In this document: piece after piece, positions 1 through 10,068 of the stretch
How positions within the stretch are numbered: the first letter of the stretch is position 1
How the letters are laid out: each line of letters begins with the position of its first letter
Assembly (NCBI RefSeq): GCF_900277125.1
Contig: NZ_OPYN01000174.1
Location: 1 to 33,059 of the forward strand
Source of the DNA: Pseudomonas inefficax
GTDB lineage: Bacteria; Pseudomonadota; Gammaproteobacteria; Pseudomonadales; Pseudomonadaceae
DNA length: 33,059 nucleotides
Direction of reading: 5' to 3'
Notes under the pieces: generated by a model
Databases searched by the model: none
What the model saw: the letters and a program-made list of their open reading frames with translations, nothing else
What the model was told of the DNA's origin: nothing
Position numbers and translations under genes: made by a program

Positions 1-3000
1 AGGACAAGATTTCATGCAGCCGCCACCCGCCTCTGCCCGAAAACCATATTGCGCAAGGGTCGGACAAGGTCTTCATCAACGGCCAGCCTGCAGCGCGATC
101 GGGTGATAAGACCACCTGCGATGCCACGATCGATGTGAATGAGAAGGTATCGCCGAATGTACGCATTGGCGGCGGAACGGCGACGGTTCGGGATATTCGC
201 AATGGCAAGAGCAAGGTTGCGATGTTTACCGGGATTATTGCGGGGATACTTCTGGCCCGACGCATCAGAGTTCCCCGCCGGCGCCCCACGACGGCAGCAA
301 TACAAAAACCCAAACCGAAAATATGTCCCTGTGCAGGCAACCCGGTACAGGTCTCCACCGGGGGCAAAGTTCTTAGTGGTCCAGGGGATGTAGATTTCAG
401 CCTACCTGGCTTAATAGGCATTGATTGGGCCCGGAGCTACGATAGCAACGACAAGCGCACCAATGGCCTGTTAGGCATGGGCTGGAGTGTGCCTTACGAA
501 GTGGAACTGCTTCGCACCGCGCATCCTCAGGGTGGTGAGCTGTGGATCTATGTTGATGATGAAGGCGGTCGTCTTGAGCTCGGGCGCCTTAGCGCCGGTG
601 ACGCCTTCGTCAGCGCCGTGGACGGCTTGGCCTTCTTTCATCTCCAGGATGGTCAGACCGTCGTGGAAGACATTTATGAAGGGCTTTACCGAGTATTCGA
701 CAGAGATCCAGTCAACCCGCATCGCTCACGACTGATCAGGCTCGGTGATCGTAACCTCAACGTCCTTGACCTGCTGTATGACAACCAAGGGCGTCTACAA
801 GCGCTCTATGACAAGTACGGCGTGACGGTTGTACAGCTCCACTATGACGCCAGACATTCAAAGCGTGTCAGCAAAATATCGCGGATGTTTCTGAAAAGCG
901 GCGAAACGCCGAGCATCGAGCGAAACGAGGCGTTGGCCAGCTACCATTACACCGACAGCGGTCAATTGCATGAAGTCTTGGACGCGACAGGACAATTGAT
1001 TCGGCGTTTCACCTACACCGCTGAGGGTTATCTCAACAGCCACCAACTCGCCAGCGGCGCTCTCCGTGAGTACGAATGGGCACGCTTCACCATTCCGAAA
1101 AAACGCTCACCCGCAAAGCGTGCCGACGGAACGCCTTACCACCCACCGATGCCTCTTGAACCGCAATCCGACCATGAATGGCGGGTCATCCGCCACTGGG
1201 GGAGCGACGGCGAGGAGTATCGCTTTGAGTACGATCTTCAGGCCGGAGAAACCGTGGTAACTGATGGCCTCGGTCGTCGCGACCACTATTTCTGGGGACC
1301 GTTCTACGAGATATACAAGCATGTCGATTCGCTTGGCAACTGCTGGCAGGAGGAAATCATCGCCGGCCAACTGGTCAGAAGCACTGACCCGCAAAACGGC
1401 GAATGGCGCTACAGCTATGACCATATCGGCCGACTGATCGAGACGCGTGACCCACTTGGCCGCACTGAGCACATCGATTACTTGCGCCACTGGGCGCTTC
1501 CGACTCAGATAACCGATGGTGCCGAACGTGTTCAGCGATACAGCTACGACAGCCATGGCAACTTGCTGTGGGAGCAGGATGCCCTCGGCCGCAGAACGCA
1601 ATATCAATACTCCCCTGAAGGGCGCGTGACTTGCGTCACTGATGCGTTAGAGAAGTGCAAGTACCTGAGCTGGAATACCCATGGTCAGTTACTCAGCTAC
1701 CGAGATTGCAGCAACAACCAGACCCTGTATCACTACGACTCAAATAACCGCCTGTGCGAGAGCATCAATGCCCGTGGAGAACGTACTCACTTCCGCTATG
1801 ACGCTCGCGGCTACCTTGTAGAAAGCGAACGGGCTGATGGCCGCGTTGACCGCTATGAGATTGATATTGCAGGCCAGCTGACCCGCTACACCGACCCCGC
1901 GCAGAAAATCCTGCGGTTCCGCTATGACCATAGTGGTCGCTTGATAGAGCGTCTGGATGCTATGGGCCATAACGTGCAATTTCGCTACGACGCCTATGGC
2001 CGCTTGCTGCAACTCACCAACGAGAACGACGAGGCATACCGTTTCGGCTGGGACGAACTCGACCGCCTGGTTGCACAGCAAGATTTGGACGGTAGCGGCA
2101 AAATCTACGAATACAACGTGCTCAACGAAGTCGTCGGCCTCACCCATGTGCCCTCTTCATATGAACAGCCAGCACTCTCCGAAAACGCGCCACCAACACG
2201 ATCAAGCTCGATTCGTCATGATTTCGAGCGAGACGCATTGGGCCGGCTATTGCGCAAGCGCACAGAGGATGGCATCACCGAGTACCAGTACGACACCGCT
2301 GACAATCTGCTAACCATCGAGTTCACTGACAACCTGGGTGAAAAGCAGCAACTTGAATATAGTTACGATTCTGCGGGCCAGCTACTGAGCGAAACTAACA
2401 GTGCTGGCCTGCTGCAATACCGCTACGACGAACTGGGCAACCTGCAGACTCTGACACTGCCTGATCGACGCAAGCTCAATTATCTCTACTACGGCAGCGG
2501 GCATCTGCACCAGATCAACCTGGATGGTCGGGTTATCAGCGACTTTGAACGCGATGCGCTGCATGACGAAGTGCTGCGCACCCAAGGCAATTTGATCACT
2601 CGCTCTCATTACGACAAAAGTAGCCGTCTGGAAAGAAAAGCCATTCATTACCGGAATGCCCCAATTGAAGCACTGCCACTGCTTGAAAAGGCCTACCGAT
2701 ATGATGCCATTGACAACCTGGTTGGCGAGGTATTCACTCAAACCCAACGCCGGGGCATGATCAACGCCGCCAACGATGAACATGCTCATGTCGAACAGAT
2801 CATCGGCCGTTTTCACAATCTTCCCCACACCGGCAGTAGCTACATTGGCAGCAACCGCTACGGCTACGACTCCAACGAACAGCTCCAAACCGTCCATCAG
2901 TCACGACCAGGCCGGCAGGCAACACACGTCGAGGATTTCAAGTACGACAAGGCTGGCAACCTGTTCGACGGCCCCAAGCTCAATGGCCTAATCAAGCACA

Positions 3001-4028
3001 ACCGTGTATTGGTCTATCAAGACAAGCGCTACCGTTATGACCGATTTGGTCGGCTATGTGAGAAGCGCATCGGAAGCAATTGGGTGCAGTACTTTGAGTA
3101 CGACGCCGAGCATCGACTCGTTAGCGTTAAGCAGCAGCGATGGGGGGAGAGCGAGCGAGTAGTATTCGGCTATGACCCCCTCGGTAGACGTATCAACAAG
3201 GAGGTATACAAAAACAACCAAGCCTCCCCGTACCGAAAAGTTTTCTTCCACTGGCAAGGACTAAAACTGCTACAGGAAGCACAGGGAGAAGAGCTCAATT
3301 CGTACGTCTATATTAGCCCGGAGAACTATGAGCCGTTGGCGCGGATAAACGGGAAGACGGGCAAGGAGGAAATTCAATACTTCCATACCAACTTAGCCGG
3401 GCTACCCGAGCAACTAACTGACCTCAGCGGTAATACCCTATGGCGCAGTGACTATCATGGGTGGGGAAACACCCGAGACGAATGGCCCAGTCCGCATCAA
3501 GGACAAGAGCAAAACCTCCGATATCAGGGACAATACCTTGACCGTGAGATTGGACTACACTACAACATATTCAGATTTTACGACTGTGACATTGGCCGCT
3601 TCGCACAGACTGACCCAATAGGACTAGCGGCAGGAGCAAATTTATATACCTATGCTCCTAACCCAATAACTTGGGCAGACCCCTTAGGGCTTTGCCCGTG
3701 TCTACCTACGAAATACCACAAGAGAACAACAAAAGAAATCGCCCGCTTAAGGTATAATTTCGAACGATCCGGTGGCGTTAGGCAACGCTTCTTAAGGCAT
3801 CTATCCAAAGACCCTGATGCGCTATTACGATGGGGCCCCGAAGCAGTCGCCAAAATGATGAAAGGAAAACTTCCAGACAACATGGTTGTCCACCACAAAA
3901 AACCTATATTCCGCGGCGGCAACAACAGATACAAAAACTTAACACTGATGGATAAACTGGAACATGACCAAAACAGTAAATTACTACATTGGTACCCAGA
4001 AGGGCAAAACCCATTTGGCCTTGACTAG
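1..4028 (+). CDS. PAAR-RHS polymorphic toxin with C-terminal HNH-like nuclease tip (5' end outside window)
   Basis: The reading frame is open from base 3, so the GTG at 135 is internal and the gene starts upstream of the window; 1341 residues are visible. The first part is the end of a PAAR domain (KVFINGQPAAR, then NVRIGGGTATV), the spike tip that rides on VgrG in type VI secretion. A long RHS/YD-repeat core follows (many copies of the xxRYDxxGRL type), which in this family forms a cocoon around the toxin. The core closes with DPIGLAAG (about 3612) and DPLGL (3678), the usual cleavage and tip boundary. The last ~111 residues are the toxin: VVHHKKP at 3885-3905, GGNNRYKNLTLM, then a His at 3963, an HNH/EndoVII-like metal-nuclease pattern. 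The tip is A+T-richer than the core, as expected for an exchanged cassette. No stop or frameshift is seen. DNase activity is inferred from the His pattern only. Confidence 0.9.
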   Translation, partial: DKISCSRHPPLPENHIAQGSDKVFINGQPAARSGDKTTCDATIDVNEKVSPNVRIGGGTATVRDIRNGKSKVAMFTGIIAGILLARRIRVPRRRPTTAAIQKPKPKICPCAGNPVQVSTGGKVLSGPGDVDFSLPGLIGIDWARSYDSNDKRTNGLLGMGWSVPYEVELLRTAHPQGGELWIYVDDEGGRLELGRLSAGDAFVSAVDGLAFFHLQDGQTVVEDIYEGLYRVFDRDPVNPHRSRLIRLGDRNLNVLDLLYDNQGRLQALYDKYGVTVVQLHYDARHSKRVSKISRMFLKSGETPSIERNEALASYHYTDSGQLHEVLDATGQLIRRFTYTAEGYLNSHQLASGALREYEWARFTIPKKRSPAKRADGTPYHPPMPLEPQSDHEWRVIRHWGSDGEEYRFEYDLQAGETVVTDGLGRRDHYFWGPFYEIYKHVDSLGNCWQEEIIAGQLVRSTDPQNGEWRYSYDHIGRLIETRDPLGRTEHIDYLRHWALPTQITDGAERVQRYSYDSHGNLLWEQDALGRRTQYQYSPEGRVTCVTDALEKCKYLSWNTHGQLLSYRDCSNNQTLYHYDSNNRLCESINARGERTHFRYDARGYLVESERADGRVDRYEIDIAGQLTRYTDPAQKILRFRYDHSGRLIERLDAMGHNVQFRYDAYGRLLQLTNENDEAYRFGWDELDRLVAQQDLDGSGKIYEYNVLNEVVGLTHVPSSYEQPALSENAPPTRSSSIRHDFERDALGRLLRKRTEDGITEYQYDTADNLLTIEFTDNLGEKQQLEYSYDSAGQLLSETNSAGLLQYRYDELGNLQTLTLPDRRKLNYLYYGSGHLHQINLDGRVISDFERDALHDEVLRTQGNLITRSHYDKSSRLERKAIHYRNAPIEALPLLEKAYRYDAIDNLVGEVFTQTQRRGMINAANDEHAHVEQIIGRFHNLPHTGSSYIGSNRYGYDSNEQLQTVHQSRPGRQATHVEDFKYDKAGNLFDGPKLNGLIKHNRVLVYQDKRYRYDRFGRLCEKRIGSNWVQYFEYDAEHRLVSVKQQRWGESERVVFGYDPLGRRINKEVYKNNQASPYRKVFFHWQGLKLLQEAQGEELNSYVYISPENYEPLARINGKTGKEEIQYFHTNLAGLPEQLTDLSGNTLWRSDYHGWGNTRDEWPSPHQGQEQNLRYQGQYLDREIGLHYNIFRFYDCDIGRFAQTDPIGLAAGANLYTYAPNPITWADPLGLCPCLPTKYHKRTTKEIARLRYNFERSGGVRQRFLRHLSKDPDALLRWGPEAVAKMMKGKLPDNMVVHHKKPIFRGGNNRYKNLTLMDKLEHDQNSKLLHWYPEGQNPFGLD

Positions 4029-4040
4029 GAAATCAGCAAA

Positions 4041-4487
4041 TTGAAATTAGAATGCAGCAAGTGCAAAAGCGAATTCCAGAGCCAACCAGAACAGAGCGAA
4101 TTCATTGCCCAATCCAGAAAGAAAGGAATGACCGCCATAATGATTGAATGCCCCCTTTGCAAAAAACACTTTCTATTGAACCCTTTCACAAAGGACGCAG
4201 CTAAAACTCACCCAGAAAAAAACGCCAGCTTCAGATGCCCAAAAATCGGGTGCACCGGTATCGTTTCATTCATCTCCGATAAGCCTGAATTCTGGGGCTG
4301 CGGCGAGTGTGGAAGTGTTTGGCCTACAGAAACATCACTATTCTCAGATATAAACAAGATAATCAAATCATTTCCACATCGTGCGAAGGCATACATAAAG
4401 AATGGAGATGGCTATACGTCTACTACTGAGAGCCTACCTCCCCTAGACTACGATAGCAACGTATTCTCTGAGTTACATCGCGAGTAA
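4041..4487 (+). CDS. Zinc-ribbon protein, probable immunity protein for the HNH-tip RHS toxin
   Basis: 148 residues starting at TTG 4041. The start is chosen because AGGAAA (4027-4032), overlapping the toxin stop codon, lies 8 bases upstream and no better start exists. The gap to the toxin stop is 12 bases, so the pair is translationally close. Four Cys pairs are visible: C5/C8, C37/C40, C66/C71 and C87/C90, which suggests two zinc ribbons. Polymorphic toxin loci normally place the cognate immunity gene directly after the toxin, and that position is the whole basis for the functional call. I do not recognise the family. Base composition is A+T-rich like the toxin tip, consistent with co-transfer as a cassette. 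Alternative: a small zinc-binding nucleic acid protein unrelated to immunity. Confidence 0.75.
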   Translation: MKLECSKCKSEFQSQPEQSEFIAQSRKKGMTAIMIECPLCKKHFLLNPFTKDAAKTHPEKNASFRCPKIGCTGIVSFISDKPEFWGCGECGSVWPTETSLFSDINKIIKSFPHRAKAYIKNGDGYTSTTESLPPLDYDSNVFSELHRE

Positions 4488-4524
4488 GAGGCAAGAAGCA
4501 CTTGCATCAAGGACGCTCCAATCA

Positions 4525-4548
4525 ACTTGCCGCCTAGCGGCGGCAAGT
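4525..4548. terminator. Hairpin after the immunity gene, possible terminator
   Basis: A 10-bp perfect stem (arms 4525-4534 and 4539-4548, loop TAGC) lies 38 bases after the zinc-ribbon gene. There is no T-tract on either side, so intrinsic termination is uncertain; it could also be a relic of the adjacent insertion sequence end. Confidence 0.4.
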
Positions 4549-4599
4549 CGAAACTGTCCACATTTGTCTTGTTTTGAGGGTGGTTTCGCCCGATTTTTC

Positions 4600-4790
4600 G
4601 GGTAAGTGCGCAACTCGCCCATACCCATCAGATGTTTTCGAGCCATCCACAGGTTCGAAAGCGCGAACAGCGTGGTCAGTAGAGCCGTGCTTTTCAGCAG
4701 GTCACGAAACGTACTTTCACATAGCCGAACCTGAGCCTTGCAGTACTCGATCTTGCACTTGGCCTTATACAGCAGGCTGCGTTTACTCAA
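4600..4790 (-). pseudogene. Remnant of an IS5-family transposase (C-terminal piece)
   Basis: Read on the minus strand, the frame gives KCKIEYCKAQVR, then STALLTTLFALSNLWMA, then GMGELRT. This is the end of the IS5-type transposases common in Pseudomonas. The segment that normally sits between these parts and carries the catalytic Glu (the EHPFRV-type block) is missing, and no N-terminal half with the other DDE residues is present nearby. The frame then runs on without homology to 4473. It is therefore a dead fragment between the two RHS loci, probably left by an insertion followed by deletion. No terminal inverted repeats or target duplications were recognised. Identification rests on memory of the family's C-terminal motif. 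Confidence 0.65.
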
Positions 4791-4881
4791 CTTGGAGTAG
4801 GTGCTGCGGCGCGCTGCGATTTGTCAGACCACCTTGCGATCTACATGCTCTTCACGCTTCTCAACACCGGTATAACAACCC

Positions 4882-7800
4882 ATGGCGCAAATCGTTCACG
4901 CCGCCCGCATGGGCGATGAAATCCTGCATCCGTCCCTGATCGCCGAATGGTCAGTGCCGTTGCAGAGGCCGTCATTTATGCCGCAGCCACCGCCGCCGTG
5001 GCTGCCGCTATCAGCCTGGCCGTTGTCGGTACTGTCGCGACAGGGGGCGCAGCTGGCATCGCCATCGCCGCCGTTGCGGGGGTGGCGGTCGGTGCGATGA
5101 GCACCCTTTCGGTCGGTGAAGACCAGACTGTCGGCGATGCCATCTCCCGCTTTTGCGACAGCCTTGGCAACAGCGTGGATGCACCCGCCCCCTATGGAGA
5201 GATCGAAAGCGGGTCACACAACGTGTTCATCAACAGCAAGCCCGCCGCTCGCGCAGCCGGTATCACAGGGCCGCCAGGAGGGGGAGCGGCCGACGCAGAG
5301 CAGCAGAGCCTTCGATTCTGGAGAACGTAGGTTCCATGGCTATGGCGGCGGTGCCCTACCTGCTCCCGGTGGTGGGGTTGGGCATGGCGATCCGCGACAT
5401 CTTCAACCCGCCCGTCACTACGCCAAAGGACCCTGGCGCGGAATCCAAAGAGCAGGACAAGATTTCATGCAGCCGCCACCCGCCTCTGCCCGAAAACCAT
5501 ATTGCGCAAGGGTCGGACAAGGTCTTCATCAACGGCCAGCCTGCAGCGCGATCGGGTGACAAGACCACCTGCGATGCCACGATCGATGTGAATGAGAAAG
5601 TATCGCCGAATGTACGCATTGGCGGCGGGACGGCGACGGTTCGGGATATTCGCAATGGCAAGAGCAAGGTTGCGATGTTTACCGGGATTATTGCGGGGAT
5701 ACTCATTTCACGACGGTTTGGGCGCATCAAAGGTTGTAAATTGGGCAACCCCGTTGCGGTCGCCACGGGTAGCAAGTTCCAGGACGGCCCAGAGGATGTT
5801 GATTTCAACTTACCTGGCTTGCTGGGAATCCAATGGGCTCGTCGTTACGACAGTAGAGACTTACGCACCGGCGGCCTGTTCGGAAAGGGCTGGAGTGTTC
5901 CTTATGAAGTTGAACTGGTCCGCGTCCCGCATCCTGAAGGCGGCGAATTGTGGATTTACGTCGATGAAGAAGGCAATCGCCTGGAACTCGGGCGCCTGCG
6001 CGCCGGCGATGCCTTTGTCAGTGTTGTGGACGGCTTGGCTTTCTTCCAGTTGGAGGATGGCCAAACAGTTGTCGAGGACATTCATGAGGGGCGCTACAAG
6101 GTTTTTGATGTCGACCCGCACGAGCCCAGTCGTTCAAGACTCATCAGGCTGAGCGACCGCAATCTCAATTACGTAGATGTGCTTTACGACAAACAAGGTC
6201 GCCTTCAAGCACTCTATGACTAGTACGGCCAGACGGTTGTCCAGCTTCACTATGATGCTGCGCATACAAGGCGCGTATGCAAGGTGTCGCGGCTCTTCCT
6301 GTCAAATAACGGTGAGCCCGCTATCGAGCGGAACGAGCTGCTGGTCAGCTACAGCTATACCGACAGAGGGCAGTTGCAAGAAGTTCTGGATGCAACGGGC
6401 CAGGTGGTGCGTAACTTCGGTTATACCGAAGAAGGCTATCTGAAGCGTCACCAACTGGCCAGCGGCGCCGTCCGCGAGTACGAATGGGCGCGCTACACCT
6501 TTCCTGAAAAACGTCCTACGCCAAGACGGGCGGATGGCACACCTTATCGCCTGCCACCGTTACTTGAACCGCAACCTGACCACGAATGGCGGGTGGTTCG
6601 CCACTGGGGCAGCGATGGTGAGGAATACCAGTTCGAGTACAACCTCGAAGAAGGCGAAACCCTCGTAACAGACGGACTGGGACGTATAGACCGCTATTTC
6701 TGGGGCCCGCTGTACGACGTTTACAAGCATGTCGATGCACTTGGGAACTGCTGGCAAGCAGAGATCGTCGCCGGCCAGTTGGTCAAACGAACTGATCCAC
6801 AGGGCGGCGAGTGGCGATACAGCTATGATGATATCGGGCGTCTGATCGAGACGCGTGACCCGCTTGGGCGAAGCGAACGCATAAGCTATCTGCGCCACTG
6901 GGCCTTGCCCGTTCAGGTCACAGACCGAGCAGGACGTACCCGGCGCTACGGCTACGATGCTCATGGCAATTTGCTGTGGGAGCAGGACCCACTGGGCCGG
7001 AGCACACAGTATCAATACAACCCGGAAGGTCGCGTCACCCACGTCACCGATGCCCTTGAAAAGACCAAGCACCTGGGTTGGAACACCCGTGGCCAGTTGC
7101 TCAGCTATCGCGACTGCAGCAACAACCAGACGCTGTACCACTACGACTTGTATGGTCGCCTGAGCGAAAGCATCAATGCCCGGGGAGAGCAGACCCACTT
7201 CCGCTATGACGCTCGCGGCTACCTCATAGAAAGCGAACGGCCCGATGGCCGTATCGACCGCTACGAAGTTGATACCGCCGGCCAGCTGACGCGCTACATC
7301 GATCCTGCGCAAAAGAAGCTGCAATTTCGCTACGACCTCAGCGGGCGTATGGTCGAACGGCTGGACGCCATGGGTCACAGCGTAAGATTTCGCTATGACG
7401 CCTACGGTCGACTGCTCCAGCTCACCAACGAGAACAATGAGTCGTACCGCTTTGGCTGGGACAAACTGGACCGCCTGATCGCGCAGGAAGACCTGGATGG
7501 CAGTGGTCGCATTTATGAATACGACGTGCTGGATGGAGTCACCAGCCTCACTCACGTGCCCTCTCCCCATGAACAAGCGCCTTTGTCCGAGAACGCCCCA
7601 GCAACTCGAACAACTCCGATTCGCCACGACTTCGAACGTGATGCCATCGGCCGCCTGCTGAGCAAGCGCACCGAGGATGGCATTACCGACTACAGCTACG
7701 ACACCGCCGACAACCTGTTGTCCATCATTTTCACGAATAATCAGGGTGAAAAACAGCAGCTTGAATACACCTACGACCCCGTAGGGCAACTGTTGAGCGA

Positions 7801-9496
7801 AACTAACAGCGCCGGGCTGTTGCAGTACCGCTACGACGAGTTGGGCAACCTGCAGACGCTCACCCTCCCCGATCAACGCAATATCAATTACCTCTACTAC
7901 GGCAGTGGGCACCTGCACCAGATCAACCTGGACGGCCGGGTCATCAGCGACTTCGAGCGTGATGCCGTGCATGACGAAGTCATGCGTACACAAGGTAGCC
8001 TGATTACGCGCACCCGTTATGACAAAAGCGGGCGCTTGAGTGGCAAGGCAATCCACTACCGCGATGCGCCCGCTGAAGTTCTGCCATTACTGGACAAAAC
8101 CTATCGATATGACGCCAGCGACAACCTCATCGCCGAAGTCCTGACCCAGACCCAACGTCGCAGCCTTGGCGACATTGCAGCTGATGACACCGCGCACCTT
8201 GAGCAGATCATTGGCCATTTTCATCGTTCGTCTCACACAGGCAAGAGCTACACCGGCAGCAACCGTTATGGCTACGATCCGAACGAACAGCTGCAGAATA
8301 CCCACCAGTCTCGCCCCAACTGGCAAGCGACACAGGTTGAGGATTTCAAGTACGACAAGGCCGGCAACTTGTTCGACGGACCGAAGCTCCACGGCTTGAT
8401 CAAGCACAACCGTGTGCTGGTCTATCAGGACAAGCGCTACCGCTATGACCGATTTGGGCGATTGTGCGAAAAAAGGATTGGAAGTAACTGGGTACAGCAC
8501 TTCGAGTACGACGCCGAACAACGCCTGATATGCGTAGACCAGTACCGCAGCGGTGAGCGTGAACGTGTTATGTTCCGATACGATCCTCTGGGAAGGCGAA
8601 TCAGCAAGGAAGTTTATCAAAGCGATCACTCGGAACCTCGTCAGCGAGTCCTGTTTCACTGGCAGGGGTTACGCCTATTACAGGAAATTCAGAGCGGCCT
8701 ATCTAGTCTATACGTTTACACCAGTCCTAAAAGCTATGAGCCTTTGGCTCGAATTGATGGGGGTTACGGAAAAGAAAGCATCCAGCATTTCCACACTAAT
8801 CTGGCAGGCCAACCTGAACAGCTGACCGACGAAAGCGGCGGCACTATCTGGCGCAGTGACTATTGCGGCTGGGGGGAAATTAGAGAGCAATGGCAAGATC
8901 AAAGAGAATCGCGAGAGCAAAATTTGCGAAATCAAGGACAATATCACGATCGCGAAATCGGACTTCATTACAACACATATAGATTTTACGACCCAAGCAT
9001 TGGTCACTTCACCCAACCTGATCCCATAGGGCTTTCCGGAGGTATAAATTTTTATCAATATGCCCCCAATTCAATTAGTTTCGTCGACCCATTAGGCTTA
9101 GCCTATGATCCAATTTCTGCATTACTAGAACTTGGTTTCACAGGTGTAGAGCAGACACAGAGCGGTGGCCTTGACTACAGAAACAGCAATGCACTTTACA
9201 CAGAGAAAAATATCAACCCTGTGGTAACCATTGAATATACTGGGGATTATGCGCTGGATGCGCAGGCAGCAAACACCAAAGCCGGACTGAATCAAAAATC
9301 AACTCCTAGGGGCTATGTATGGCATCACGTTGACGACTATAATGCCCAGACCAATCGCGGGACCATGCAGCTTGTAAAACAGACCGCACACCTCGGAATA
9401 ACTCACAATGGAGGCGTAAGTCAGTACGCAGCCGTGACAGGCAAAAGGTATACACATCCAGCCAGATTTTCTAAAGGAGCAAAACCGTGCCCGTAA
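4882..9496 (+). pseudogene. prePAAR/PAAR-RHS toxin with WHH nuclease tip, disrupted by two frameshifts and a stop
   Basis: The gene starts at ATG 4882 with HAARMGDEILH, an exact fit to the prePAAR motif AARxxDxxxH. Two hydrophobic segments follow (about 4950-5100 and 5335-5400), as in class II prePAAR effectors that need an Eag chaperone. Split PAAR motifs (HNVFINSKPAAR; KVFINGQPAAR) and a full RHS core come next, then DPLGL at 9086. The tip (9101-9493, 131 residues) carries GYVWHH at 9311-9328 and GTMQLV..HLGITHNGGVSQY, the WHH type of the HNH/EndoVII nucleases. Three lesions are visible: a lost base near 4947 (frame 1 to 0), a lost C near 5309 (frame 0 to 2), and TAG at 6221-6223 where the sister copy has AAG. 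Restoring two bases gives 4617 nt, exactly 1539 codons, which supports the lesion model. Independent translation of the 6284-9496 part is possible but would lack the delivery module. Confidence 0.88.
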
Positions 9497-9900
9497 AATT
9501 GATAGAAAGTGAACAACCCATATCCACAAGCGACTTTCTTGAATTCACAAAATCAATAAATGCACACCCAACAAGTGAATTCACGAACTTTTACCTGACC
9601 AATAACGGCGGATTCATTGATGATAAACAACACACCGAATCCGAGTTTCTAATAAATAGCTTTTTATCAATAAAATATGGTGAAGCCACGATAGAAAACG
9701 TCTACAAACAACTAGTCAAAAGCACCCCTTCGCTAGCCGGACTCATACCATTTGCCTATGATGACTGCGGCAACCTATTCCTACTATCAACAAACAACGA
9801 CGATAATGGCCGCGTTTACCTATGGTTACCAAGCGAGAGCGAGAAATTCCCAATTTCTGACACATTCAATAGTTTTCTTCATATTCTCAGCTCTACATGA
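9487..9900 (+). CDS. SUKH (SMI1/KNR4-like) immunity protein
   Basis: 137 residues from GTG 9487, overlapping the toxin stop by 10 bases. AAGGAG at 9474-9479, 7 bases upstream, fixes the start. FYLTNNGG (residues 35-42), IPFAYDDCGN (87-96) and YLW (111-113) follow the SMI1/KNR4 pattern of the SUKH superfamily, a large group of immunity proteins for nuclease toxins. It is the expected antidote of the WHH nuclease tip just upstream. The coding sequence is intact although the toxin gene is broken, so it may now act as an orphan immunity gene against siblings that still carry the active toxin. A+T-rich like the tip. Confidence 0.82.
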   Translation: MPVKLIESEQPISTSDFLEFTKSINAHPTSEFTNFYLTNNGGFIDDKQHTESEFLINSFLSIKYGEATIENVYKQLVKSTPSLAGLIPFAYDDCGNLFLLSTNNDDNGRVYLWLPSESEKFPISDTFNSFLHILSST

Positions 9901-10068
9901 AGTGGCCACCATGAATAACAAAATTTAATAATTCGAAACATTCTATCTACAGGTATGTGCGCAAATACATGTAGGATAATTTGGGCGATATGACGACAGA
10001 CTTAAAACAGAAGGCTGTTTTCCTACAGTTTATTTGAAGCCTGGAGTTCACCGCTATCGAGGTCCATA
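9901..10068. other. Intergenic stretch without recognisable gene
   Basis: A+T-rich sequence between the SUKH immunity gene and the first RHS fragment. I see no ORF with a ribosome binding site, no clear hairpin with T-tract and no repeat here. Confidence 0.5.

Noticed and set aside
135..137. GTG at 135 as start of the first RHS gene
   Set aside because: The same frame is open to the window edge and encodes PAAR residues that match 5454-5586 of the second copy, so the true start is outside.
5116..5559. Separate plus-strand gene inside the PAAR region of the second RHS gene
   Set aside because: It reads the third frame, without homology; the true frame changes at the two deletions account for the coding signal.
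6560..8056. Long minus-strand open frame inside the second RHS gene
   Set aside because: Complementary to YD-repeat coding sequence, no own motifs; the plus-strand frame matches the sister gene.
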